A stretch of DNA of 64,000 nucleotides from Acheta domesticus. Its lineage: Eukaryota; Arthropoda; Insecta; Orthoptera; Gryllidae. Below are positions 23,567 through 33,100 of this stretch, piece after piece. The notes under the pieces were generated by a model that had not been told where the DNA came from, made no database searches, and worked only from the letters and a program-made list of their open reading frames with translations. Positions within the stretch are counted from its first letter, which is position 1. The number at the start of each line of letters is the position of its first letter. The position numbers and the translations under genes are program-made. The stretch is from assembly GCA_031308135.1 (NCBI GenBank), contig JAHLJT010008756.1, positions 129,163,750 through 129,227,749 on the forward strand. The letters are read 5' to 3'.

Positions 23567-23599
23567 CTATTATTTGTGTTAAAATAATAATAAAATATT

Positions 23600-23870
23600 A
23601 AACGAATTTTGTCTTAAAATTTGTGTAAGATCTTGGCTAAATTCCCAGGTCATTCAAATGTTTGGGAAGTGCAAGAAATTGCTTTGTTTGGAACAACCCA
23701 CATTTTGCGCAAAGTATTATACAGGTACCGACGGTTCCCTAGATCTGCTCCTTAGTTGGCTGGTTGCAACCTGGATTAGATTTTATATTCATCCGACTCA
23801 TAACATCTTTAGTCGTGATGTAGAGGAAAAATATTAATAATAATTAATGTAAGGTAGAGGTGGAACGCAT
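23600..23870 (+). mobile_element. Dong-like retrotransposon, 3' fragment (plus strand)
   Basis: GGAAGTGCAAGAAATTGCTT, ACCCACATTTTGCGCAAAG and TAGTCGTGATGTAGAGG match the complement of the 9294 copy's 3' end. Flanked by AAT repeats. Confidence 0.7.
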
Positions 23871-24751
23871 TTCATTCATGCAAAGATACACATCAAGACA
23901 AAGATATAACTTGCTACTGAAAACACTTTGTTATCCTTGCAAGAGTTTCTACCCAAATTCTTTGTATTTGAAACCAATTTTTTCTATAAGAAACCATAAT
24001 ATTGCGTAATTATTCGTTTAACTAATATTTCGATTACCTTTCCCAAAAATCTCTTTATCACAAGACCTAAAATTCTAGAACTACAAAACGCAATTCCAAT
24101 TTCTAAGTTTTCACTCATTCATAAAATCTGTAAACTATTTATTGCGGGTTCCCCAATCATTCACGTTTATCAAAGACTAATCTAAATTCTGAAGAATGTA
24201 CACATTAAACTACTTTGTGGTTGATACCTCCGTTATCCTGAATTAATAATCATGTACACAATTATTTACCTCGGCAAATTATTGTCAATGTTTTCTCTTT
24301 TAAATGCACCAGTTCTCGTTATCATAAACGAACGTTTTTCTAAAAGAAACATCTTCAATATCTTTTTTAATGTGGTTTGCGCTCAACTCCGAGAAAAGTA
24401 GTAGAAAAGTTGCATTTTGTCACAGAAAAAGATCTTTCTGATAAATAAAATGAAGCTATTAATAGGAGGGTTTCAGCAAAAGGCATGACAACAATTTTTT
24501 TCATAGTAAACTAGGTCAGGCAAGAAATTTAATATAAACAAGTAGAAGGCGACGATGAACGCCAACGTTCAATGAATGAATTTTCTACAACATGGAGATA
24601 TACGCGCTGTTTGCATAGCACAGAAATCTGTTTCAGAACAGAGAAAAAGACGAAAAAACAAACATCAATTGGGTCTTCCCGCCTCAGCATGATGCTAGTA
24701 GCATTATTTGAACTCACGCCTCATAAATGCGCTAAAGTTTTCACGAAGCCA
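23871..24751. other. no recognised feature
   Basis: AT-rich sequence without visible repeats or supported coding frames. Confidence 0.35.
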
Positions 24752-25325
24752 GGCCGGTCGGGGTGGCTCAAGGCATCAATTGATGTCACTGCGGTGCCTC
24801 TGACCGAGAGGAGGCCCTAGGGTTTGAGTTAGTTAGTTAGTTAGTTAATGTCTTATTTTACGTGGCGAGACTCGGGTCATAAGGCTGCTCTTCCGCCTCA
24901 CCACGCAAATTTTGCTACGCTCCTTTCACCTAGCGGAGAAAGAAAGTATCTCGGGTGACGAAACAGGCGATTTTGAATTTAGCTCAGAGGCATCATTTAG
25001 GCTTGAGGATCTTTTACATGCAATAAATCTACTAGCATGGGGCAGCCGGCTTTACTTCTCCTCCGAAGGAAGGCGTATGAAGGATTTTTAAGCCCCGACG
25101 GTGGCAGGAGTTTCGACATAAGCTAAATAGCTAGGTCGAGTTCAGCCGCGGGGGTGGGGCCCTCTGGGTGTGTAAAACCCCGCCAGTCGACATGTAGGTC
25201 GGCGCTGGATCTCGCCACTCTGCGAGAGATGATCACAGCAACCTCCCGCGATAAAAAATGCACTGTGCTTACGGGACTAATAACCTTCGCCCTTGACGCG
25301 CCAGAAAATACTAATCAATCATTCC
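24752..25325 (+). mobile_element. SINE-A interrupted by repeat F
   Basis: The head (GGGGTGGCTCAAGGCATC, CCTCTGACCGAGAGG) stops at the box B sequence GGGTTTGAGT. It resumes at 25094 with CCCCGACGGTGGCAGG, the body and the ACGGGACTAAT tail. Confidence 0.75.
24833..25095 (-). mobile_element. repeat F, copy 3, inserted in SINE-A
   Basis: A (TTAG)n tail at 24833-24848, then TTATTTTACGTGGCGAGACTC, CTCCTTTCACCTAGCGGAGA and GGCTTGAGGATCTTTTACAT. Confidence 0.7.
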
Positions 25326-25799
25326 CGAGACCGGAAACCTCATATGTCCGTACAATGGCTCCTTCAATTCTGGGCTGAAGAGATCAAAGGGAAGAGTTAT
25401 CAACCCGGGTCAAAGACGTTGGCCGAAAAACATTTTTACTTGCGCTCAAGAGGGATTAGCGCCTTCCATGGCGTGAGCAGCGCGGGAAACTACACCGAAA
25501 GATGTCAGGTGCTATTCCGTAATGTGATTTGTAAGTTCTAATAAGAGGAATTTTTAAAAAATTGAAGGAGTAATAAAAGTTTCCAATTTTTTCTTGTTTT
25601 CGTTGTGATATTGATCTCTACGAGGTTGAAAATTCATAATTATTAATGGTTAAACGTGTATCGTGACATTCCAGAATTGCATAGTATAGTAAGACAGAAG
25701 AACCTCACTATACCTATAAAGGTACAGTGAGACATGCGCACTAAAAGTAATTATTGATAAAACGAGAATTGTTGCCTTCAAGAAAGGATTTATTTGGGC
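25326..25799. other. no recognised feature
   Basis: Unassigned sequence between a SINE and a LINE remnant. Confidence 0.3.
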
Positions 25800-26585
25800 T
25801 GACAAGGAGAAATGAATTACGCGCAGGAGGAGTTCAACTTTTTCATATCTTGGTGCAAAATGTTCCAGGGTGGTTTGAATAGTAACAAAGTGGCGGCTCA
25901 ATGTAAAGGAAGAATTGCGCTCAAAGAAATTGTTTGCGCAGTGCACAGAGTACCAGAATTGCCTTTAAAGATGTGCAACTTAATGTTTCAGTCACTAGTT
26001 ATCCCAGTTATGAATTATGGGGCGGAAATCTGGGGAGTTGATAGAATAAATTGATTGAAAATACATCTAAACAGATGATTACAAATTAATCTCAATCGAA
26101 ACATATTATTACAAATTAACCTCGTAGTCTCTAGATTCGCACAACACGTGAGATAGAACTTCTAATTTCTGACAGATTTTCGGATATTAAAAGGTAAGAT
26201 ATCCTGGCAGCAACGGGAGAAAAACGCTCGCTAATGGCACAAATTCACATGCGAACAGTGTGGGGTTGCGAAAGCGTTCACACTCTTAAAAGGGACGCAA
26301 GAGGAGGATGCGCTTGGTTTAGAGTTGGAGGCTAGATGCAACGTAGATAGGAAGACTCGAATGGCAATAGTATCTGTGTGTTTTGCGGTGATAAGGAATA
26401 TTGGATCCACATCCTTTTAAATTGCTGTGCGGCAGAAACATGGAAAGGAAAATGGATGGAAATGGGAAACTACTACTCCCAACATAGAAACGTAACGTTT
26501 GTCCGGAACTTATTAGGTGATAAAAGATCTCTCTTTCATGAAAGAATTAGGAATATTTCTATGAAAGGTTACTACTACTAAGGAA
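25800..26585 (+). pseudogene. LINE ORF2 C-terminal remnant
   Basis: Frame 25812-26054 ends LPLKMCNLMFQSLVIPVMNY then GAEIWG, the conserved post-RT motif of non-LTR retrotransposons (xxLxxPxxxYGAEIWG). Frame 26378-26581 starts with a CCHC-type finger, CVFCGDKE...HILLNC, usual at LINE ORF2 ends. Stops and frame breaks lie between them. The clade is not certain. Confidence 0.65.
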
Positions 26586-26849
26586 ACGGACAGTAGGGAG
26601 TGGGAAAACAATACTGGTTAGTAGCATGAGCAGTGCCTAGAATGGAAAAGAAATAAATAAGTTAATAAGTGAGAAATGAATATGTTCATCAGTAATTAAA
26701 TAACGTTAGTAAATTGATACGTAAATAAGCCATTATGTAATAAGTAAATAAATAGGTAAATCAACAAAAAAGTAAGTGAACCACCAAATAATTAAATGAG
26801 CACATCAGGGGGGCAAATGGGAGCGGGTGTCCGAGAAGTACTCTCACAG

Positions 26850-27130
26850 TCTGAATCAGTGAAAAACTACTGATTGACAGTGACCATTCACTGATGGCGT
26901 CAGTTATAACCCTGCCACAGACAATCAGTGAATTGAACTGAACAAATCAGTGAAAATAGGATCCACTTTTTGAATCAGTGAAACTTCACTGTTTGAATCA
27001 GTGAAATCTGTGAAAACAGCAGCACGTGAACGACGAACGATCAGTAAGCGATGTTGGCGCGGCATTTTTATCACTGACGACCAGTGAAATGCTGGCGGTC
27101 ATTATGAAAAGGTTCGCATTTTCGCTGATT
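26850..27130. repeat. cluster of AATCAGTGAA motifs
   Basis: Five or more direct AATCAGTGAA copies (near 26854, 26934, 26950, 26977, 26996), inverted ATTCACTGAT, and related CACTGACGACCAGTGAAAT and CGCTGATTGTCAGCGAAAC. They are packed in 280 bp. Possibly the subterminal motifs of a non-autonomous transposon. Confidence 0.6.
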
Positions 27131-27587
27131 GTCAGCGAAACTACACATTTCGACTGAAGATATAAGTAACTTCGGCTCTCACTTGTACGCTCTAGCTTGT
27201 ACGCGTCTTCTAATGGCAGGAATTTCCCCCTCCAGGCTTTTTTTTCTCTTAGCAGTACCTTATGGAATCTTTTCCGCAGCTTTGACGCTTTGGAGACACT
27301 AATAATAATTCACAGCGGGGACAAAGTTGCTTGCGTCCGTTGTCTACCACACGTGTCCCCCTGAGTATCACTAAATGAGCAACAGTGATTCGCCACCTAC
27401 GCGCTTGATCACTGGTCAGCGCGTCTCCAAATGGCTACATGCCAAGTGTGGGCCTTGAAATAAATAAAAAATACTATTGGGGTGAATACCACAATTCGAA
27501 AGGTTAGAACGCGGTAGAATGTAGATATTTTAATGGCTTAGAGTCCTTTGGTCTAGCCACATATAATCAAGTTGTTGTTTGTTTCCA

Positions 27588-27672
27588 TCCTTACGTGGCA
27601 ATACCGATTCAAAATTAATCACGTTGGTATGCTAAAAGAGTAATTCAAATCGGTATTGCCATGTAATGATAA
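27588..27672. repeat. short inverted repeat
   Basis: CTTACGTGGCAATACCGATT pairs with AATCGGTATTGCCATGTAAT across about 45 bp. Confidence 0.6.
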
Positions 27673-27929
27673 AAATACTTAGTAGCATCTGAAAAAAATG
27701 TGTTTGATGACTTTCTTTTTTATAATTTATTTGCTTACTTACATTCTACTTTTTACTTTACTGTTTTTTAATTTAAAGAATACAGAGGTTTAGAACAAGA
27801 GTTTCTGTTAGAAAATCAACCCTGGCTGAGGATTGTTTTGAAGAATGAGACAAGTGACGGTTAAAGTAGGTCAAAAAATATCTGGGTAGGACTTAGTAAT
27901 TTTACTTTACCGTATACACGGAGTGATAT

Positions 27930-28205
27930 ACGTGGTATAGGGAAAGTTATGTAATGCTGCGCGAAAAAATTGGCGAATTTTCGGCGGAAAAAATTCATTA
28001 CCGAGCCGTGATAACAAAAAAGTGGATAAAACCAGTTGCTAAATTAAGAAAAAAGAATCCCCTAACACGTGGTGTAGAAAGAAACCCTGTTTTCGAGATC
28101 CTTGATACCGAAAAACCAATTGAAAGGAAAACGTCCGTCTGTCCGTCTGTGAACACTGCTAGCGCCTAAACCATACGTACGATTTCTTCCAAAATGGATA
28201 TTCCC
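27930..28205 (-). mobile_element. repeat family E, end fragment
   Basis: GGGAAAGTTATGTAATGCTG, TAACACGTGGTGTAG and ACGTCCGTCTGTCCGTCTGT match the 40450 and 52258 copies. Confidence 0.55.
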
Positions 28206-28229
28206 CGGTCAATGTGGTTTATCCATCTC

Positions 28230-28440
28230 CCCAGAGGTGCTGTGGGCTAGGGGCAGGCTGCGAGCGGCGCGGCTGCCGTGGCCGCGGGCGCGAGACCGAA
28301 AGTGGTGGCCGAATGTTTGGAGAGCGCCCTGCTCTGCCCTGCCCTGGCGGGCGATAAGTGGGCGATAACGCAGCCCCGGGCGCGCAGGCGGGCGCAGACC
28401 GCGCCAGGCTCCTCCGTTGCGACGCGCAGCCTTTGCACGA
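28230..28440. other. GC-rich unique sequence, now split by hAT insertions
   Basis: GC-rich sequence continued at 29135-29232 and after 29751 once the two hAT elements are set aside. No coding frame with domain support. Confidence 0.35.
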
Positions 28441-29134
28441 CAGGGATGCGACATCGTGTTTTCAAAACATCGATGTTTCTATAAAATAATTGATGTATTT
28501 TACATCGATTTTTTGGAGCCGATGTTTTCTAACATCGATGTTTTTATAAAATCATTCGTGTATTTTACATCGATTTTTTGAAGCCGATGTTTTCTAACAT
28601 CGATGTTTTCATAAAACCATTGATATATTTAACATCGACTTTTTGAAGCCGATGTTTTTTAACATCGGTGCTTGGCGTTCAATTTTAATTGTGGTAGATA
28701 TTTTTAACTTGAAAGAAAAATTTCCTCATAAAACATTCTATAGTAATTTTTTAAATATCCTTAAATTGAATATTCTTCAAAATCACCAAGGGTGATAAAT
28801 AAATCAAACCAAGTTTTCGACAATAAAAACGCCTCAATAATTTTTGAATTATCGAATTAAATAATCCACATTTTGTTAATTGTCCTGATATTTTTTGACT
28901 TGGTTTTGTCAGTTTAACCTCAATAAAAATTAATAAAAGATACCACTTTCAAATAAAGCTCCCCCCCCCGTTCGCCCGCGTGAACTTCAATGGCTACTAA
29001 CCCTGTTTTAAAATCATTATCGATGTGTAATAACATCGATGGTTTTGGCTCGATGTTTCATTAACATCGATAGCTTCATTTTGAGCATCGATGCTTAGAA
29101 GCATGGATGTTGTATGGGCGACGTCGCATCCCTA
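28441..29134. mobile_element. non-autonomous hAT element with ATCGAT repeats, copy 1 (694 bp)
   Basis: Starts CAGGGATGCGACATCG and ends GACGTCGCATCCCTA: hAT-type YAGGG termini in inverted orientation. 8-bp flanks TTGCACGA (28433-28440) and TTGCACGC (29135-29142), one mismatch. The left part holds three tandem units of about 78 bp built on ACATCGATGTTTT and GAAGCCGATG. It has no transposase frame. Confidence 0.85.
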
Positions 29135-29232
29135 TTGCACGCAGGCGCGCGCTCTCTGCCCGCGAGACGCCGCCGTCCACCTGCCCCTTCAGAGGGCGGG
29201 AGGTGGAGCGGCTGACAGGGGCTTCTGGCGAC

Positions 29233-29742
29233 TAAGAATGCGACATCGATGGCGATGTTTTGAAAACAACGATGTTTTCATAAAAACATCGATTAAAAAC
29301 CGATGTTTTATGCTCGATGTCTCTACGTTTTCGATGATTTGTTTGTGGATGAAAAATTCCCATACACACAATTTTATATGAGTTAAAAAATGAAATAACT
29401 GATACCATTTTCTAAGTATTCCAAAGAAACGAACGCGGTTTATACTGCCTTCATCGACCAGTTGACCCCTCGTCCGAGATGATCCTGAAGTTCTGATATT
29501 TCCTTCGTCCTTCCTCATAGTTCGGACATGATGAGTCTAACTTTGTTTTCAGTTCAATTTTAATTATAACTTAATATACAGTTCCACTGTCAATTTTTTT
29601 TCGCATTCGCATTTCGCATGTTTTTTGAAACATCGATGTTTAAAAACATATTTTTGGTCGATGTATTTTTAACGTCGATGTTTCAACTTTGAGCATTGAT
29701 GTTTCGCAACATCGATGTTTTGACGTCGATGTCGCAGCAAAG
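29233..29742. mobile_element. non-autonomous hAT element with ATCGAT repeats, copy 2 (510 bp)
   Basis: TAAGAATGCGACATCGATG at the left and CGATGTCGCAGCAAAG at the right, with a perfect 8-bp duplication CTGGCGAC at 29225-29232 and 29743-29750. Repeated ACATCGATGTTT motifs near both ends; lies 98 bp from copy 1. Confidence 0.85.
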
Positions 29743-29750
29743 CTGGCGAC

Positions 29751-30486
29751 TGCAGGGTAGACACGCCGTGAGAAACGACGTCTGGGAAATATTCAACCTT
29801 TACACAGGAGAAATAGAGGTAATAAAGAAGGATTTTATGTTGGATCTGTTTGTAAACTTAAAAAATAAATAGAAAAATAAAGTATTTTATCAAAGGACCA
29901 CGTTAATACAAAAGAACCTCGGTTTTCATGATTAATCTGCTCCCAACATTCTGAAGAAATGCGAAAGTACGAAAACTGAACATTTCCCATAAGAAATAAT
30001 GTAAAACAATTCATCCGCTTCAGGCACTCAAATATTTCAACAAACATTACATTTTATACGTCACTTTCCGTTTGCAGTTTCTCTCCTTTACGGAAGGGCA
30101 AGCGCTCGAAATTTATTTGGCACTGGGGTGGCGTATTTACCAGTAAACAAGCAACTCATTAAACAAGCACAAAACACAATAGATTATTACGAAATGTTTC
30201 GGGAAAACGTGCGGGGTGATGCTCACTCAACACAAACACAGACAAACTGAGTGAGGAAGGCATGGGTGGTTTATGAGAGCCCTCGATTCCGTAAAATGAA
30301 TGGCCTTGTCATGCAGGAAGACACGACAGTTTTATACGGACTGTTTACTACTGTTATTTGAAAACTGGGACAATCATTCGAGTTGTCGAAACCGATCCGT
30401 GCGAGAACTGTCTTGCGTAAACCGAAGTTTCACTGCATTATCATTTAATTTTTTGAAGTAATTAAACTTCTGTATGATTTCACTAA
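29751..30486. other. no recognised feature
   Basis: AT-rich intron sequence; the 70-codon minus frame (29835-30047) has no domain. Confidence 0.35.
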
Positions 30487-30935
30487 AAGGCTGTAACAGG
30501 AAAAGGATGGTAAAAATTCCCCCAAGCTTAATTCAATTTTGAATAGAGGGCATGGTTAGTGTTATTTTGAAACTCATTATCCCAAAATGCAGTATTTTTT
30601 TGGAATCATCACCCCAGAAATAAAACAGAATCAAATAATAATTTAATAATTAAAAAAATTTCCCGCCAAATTATTTGAAAAACTCTCCAAGACATGTATA
30701 GATGTCAACTATTTCTCATCAATCTTTCAGAATTTTATGTCCGAGTAATGATATAAAAAATCAAAAACTGAACATTTGTATTTTTTCTGATATCTTACCA
30801 AATAATCAGGCTTTCGTTTCTGAATTTTGGGAAAATGACTTTCAAAATAACACTAAATACGCCCTCTATTCAAACTTGAATTAAGCATGGGGACATTGTT
30901 ACCTCCCTAATTTTGCTACAGCCTTTGTTCATAAA
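30487..30935. mobile_element. foldback MITE
   Basis: Arms of about 85 bp. AAGGCTGTAACAGG, AAGCTTAATTCAA and TTAGTGTTATTTTGAAA at the left are mirrored by TTTCAAAATAACACTAA, TTGAATTAAGC and GCTACAGCCTT at the right. Confidence 0.7.
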
Positions 30936-31375
30936 TTCTAATTGCACCTCCAGTCACGCTTGTAATACACCCAGTGAGCCGAAATGATCGGCTGGATCTG
31001 CCCGTGTGTATGATTTCACAAAAATTCCTTCGTAAATTGTACAGTAGTGCTCAATGTAACCGCATCACGTAAAGAAAATGGGCAGTCTGTATTTTGTTTT
31101 ACATATCTTTCAAATTTTAAGCAAATATTTGAAGAAATTGGTAAGTAATATTTTATGTAGATTATACGATGTTTCCGGTTCCTTTACCTTCATAACTCAG
31201 TAGATTTTTGCAAATCAAGTGGTGTATTTTGAGGATTATATTGCAGATTACAACTGCGAGCGAGGTGTTGCGGTTTTTTGAGCACTTCTGTGATTGAACC
31301 TCCACCCCCCCACCCCCAGAGGGCAGCGTGCTTGCGCGCGCGCAGGCGTGCGCTGGCGTGCGCGGGCGTGCGTAC

Positions 31376-31519
31376 CTTGAGCGGCTGGCCGGGCTCCTGC
31401 GCGCGACACGAGCAGGGCGAGATGTCCCTCCGCTCGGCGCAGTGCAGCGACGAGCCAGCCGCCAGCCCCAGCAGCGTGTACAGGAAGGTGGACATGGCGG
31501 CCGCGACTGCGGCGCGCAT
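31376..31519 (-). CDS. coding exon 1 of a secreted or membrane LRR protein (signal peptide and LRRNT start)
   Basis: This exon encodes 48 residues. Residues 1-26 form a signal peptide: Arg2, then a hydrophobic core (AAVAAAMSTFLYTLLGLAAG). Cys27, Cys36 and Cys38 (motif PCSC) begin a leucine-rich-repeat N-terminal cysteine cap. The exon ends CTCAAG followed by the donor GTACGC, leaving the intron in phase 0. Two in-frame ATGs exist, at 31519 and 31495; the second has a GCCGCC Kozak context, and either gives a usable signal peptide. No ATG occurs between the predicted TSS (about 31758) and 31519, which supports this start. The next coding exon at 2351-2170 supplies the fourth cap cysteine. The family role is extracellular protein interaction; the specific function is unknown. 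The frame and splice signals are seen in the sequence; the LRR assignment is family knowledge. Confidence 0.82.
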
Positions 31520-31758
31520 GCTGTCTCCTCCCGCTCTCCTCCTCCTCTCCGCCTCTCCCCGGCCTCCTCCTCCTCCTCCTCCGCCCGCGCGCGGACGGCT
31601 CGCCACGCAACGCAACGACACCAGCGGCACGACCTCTGCCCTCTCGCCCTGGCCCCGCCCCCTGCTCCTCGCGCCGTCGTCGTCGCCCACGCCGCCGCTG
31701 CTGCCCCGTCTGCTGCTCCCAAGGCGGACGCCAGCACCGCCAGCGAACTCGCGTGAAT
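31520..31758 (-). promoter_or_regulatory. predicted 5' UTR of the LRR gene
   Basis: The stretch between the predicted initiator and the first ATG is about 239 bp and very GC-rich. On the coding strand it contains a GGA/GAGG-rich segment (about 31526-31590). It has no ATG on the coding strand. The limits depend on the TATA/initiator call; the 3' limit is the start codon. Confidence 0.55.
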
Positions 31759-31790
31759 GGCGCGCGCCGCCTCGCGGACGCCACTTATAC
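31756..31790 (-). promoter_or_regulatory. core promoter: TATA box and initiator
   Basis: On the minus strand TATAAGTG lies at 31790-31783, preceded by the GC-rich run GGGGCGCG, which resembles an upstream TFIIB element. CCATTC, a YYANWY initiator match, places an A at 31758, 31 bases downstream of the first T of the TATA box. This is the canonical spacing, and it precedes a 239-bp ATG-free leader. Confidence 0.6.
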
Positions 31791-31957
31791 GCGCCCCGCC
31801 CCGCCCCGCCGCGCGCCGCCCCACGCGCCCGCCCGCCGGCCCGCCGGCCCGCCCGCCGCCCGCCGCCGGACGCCACCACAGGCGCCTCTTTCAAAGCGGG
31901 CGCGCGGCCCTTGCAACGCGCGCGTTTTTTGTGGCGCGCCCGTCTGACTTATGCGGC

Positions 31958-32002
31958 GCCGGGCGGGCGGGGGCGGGCGGGGGCGGGCGGGGGCGGGGGC
32001 GC
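31958..32002 (-). promoter_or_regulatory. GC-box array upstream of the LRR promoter
   Basis: Repeated GGGCGGGC and GGGGGCGGGC blocks on the plus strand form a run of Sp-type GC boxes and a potential G-quadruplex, about 200 bp upstream of the predicted TSS. A GC-rich island extends from about 31320 to 32115. Confidence 0.5.
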
Positions 32003-32128
32003 CTGCTCCGATTAGGCCCCGCTGACAGGGGGGCGAGAGGGCGCCAGGCGCCGCCGCCCCCGCCCCCGCCTCCGCGCGGCGACGACAGCCTCCGGAGGCA
32101 CGCGCTGCGGCCTCTCTCCGGTTCGACG

Positions 32129-32405
32129 TATACTGAGATTTTTCTAACTTTGCCCCTCAAGGCCCGTCTTCACGATGGAATATGTCACGGTGTTTCGCGA
32201 CGTTCCCAGTCGTGCCGTCCGTCTTCACGACGGAATATGTATTTCGCGACGTTCTCAGTCGTGCGGCCAGGTATCGCATGATCGCGACCGCATCAAGCAG
32301 GGCTTGCAATCATACGACTTCTAGCGGTGTGACGGAGAAAGACGCGAAATGCCGTGTGATATTTCATCGTGGCCATAGGGGCAGAGTTAGAAAAATCGCA
32401 CTATA
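32129..32405. mobile_element. palindromic MITE-C, copy 5
   Basis: TATACTGAGATTTTTCTAAC at the left and AGAAAAATCGCACTATA at the right. The left arm is partly duplicated (CTTCACGAYGGAATATGT occurs twice). It sits just upstream of the LRR promoter island. Confidence 0.75.
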
Positions 32406-32445
32406 GCTTCTCTCGCTTCCCTCAGGGGTGGCTGACAGGCAGTAA

Positions 32446-33100
32446 TGATTTGGGGCGGATTTTAATGGCCTAAAACACCGCCAAATGTAATCAACAAAAT
32501 GCTCTTAAAATGTTTTTAAAATGTCCTAAAAAGAAAGAAAAATGACAAAAAATGTTGATCAAAACCATTGCAGTTGAACAACTCAAGCTGTTGGATATGT
32601 TACTGAGTTCAGTTTTGTTCAAGTAAACTCAGCTTGCAAACTTTTAGTTATAGAATATTAAAAGAAATAGAATATTAAAAGTTTAGAATATTAAAAGAAA
32701 ATCTCTGCCTTTATTTATCGCGAAATCGGCAGAACTGACAATGGTACCGACAGACGTCACAGGAACCTTAGATTACGTAGCATTCACAACGGCTGACATT
32801 AAAATATGTGAACAAAGAAATCGAAAAGGCTCCTCAGGAATTCTGTAGTGAACATTTGATGCATCTCGTAAATTTTTTTTTGAAGCAACAACCGTTAAAT
32901 GAGATTAAAGGCGATGAAATTAGCGATAAATGCATTAAAAATGACGTAGAAGGGTAAAAAATGATTTATTAGTCGAAATCGACGAAAAATGCAAGAAATG
33001 ACATAAAAATGGGTCGTTTCGTTTTTTCATAACATAAAATCAATTTTTATACTAAACGGCATTGCTCTAAAATGAATATCAAAACTCTCTTGTAAAACGC
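32446..33100. mobile_element. family G element, single-arm copy
   Basis: GGGGCGGATTTTAATGGCC at the left, then collinear with one arm of the 22078 foldback (CAAGCTGTTGGATATGTTAC, ATCGCGAAATCGGC, ACTAAACGGCATTG). Confidence 0.65.

Larger units (their letters stand above)
2352..31375 (-). other. intron 1 of the LRR gene (about 29.0 kb)
   Basis: Inferred from two exons whose phases (0/0) and domain content join: GTACGC donor at 31375 and GTTGCAG acceptor at 2352, with an LRRNT cysteine cap split across the junction. The intron is nearly all transposon-derived sequence. No further coding exon with splice sites was recognised inside it, but unrecognised small exons or alternative first exons cannot be excluded. 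Confidence 0.72.

Noticed and set aside
28209..28484. GC-rich frames of 68-81 codons
   Set aside because: They run across the hAT terminus at 28441 and have no domain.
31278..32281. Plus- and alternative-frame open frames across the LRR promoter island
   Set aside because: GC-rich shadows of exon 1 and its leader. Only the minus frame starting at 31519 has a signal peptide, a domain and a donor.
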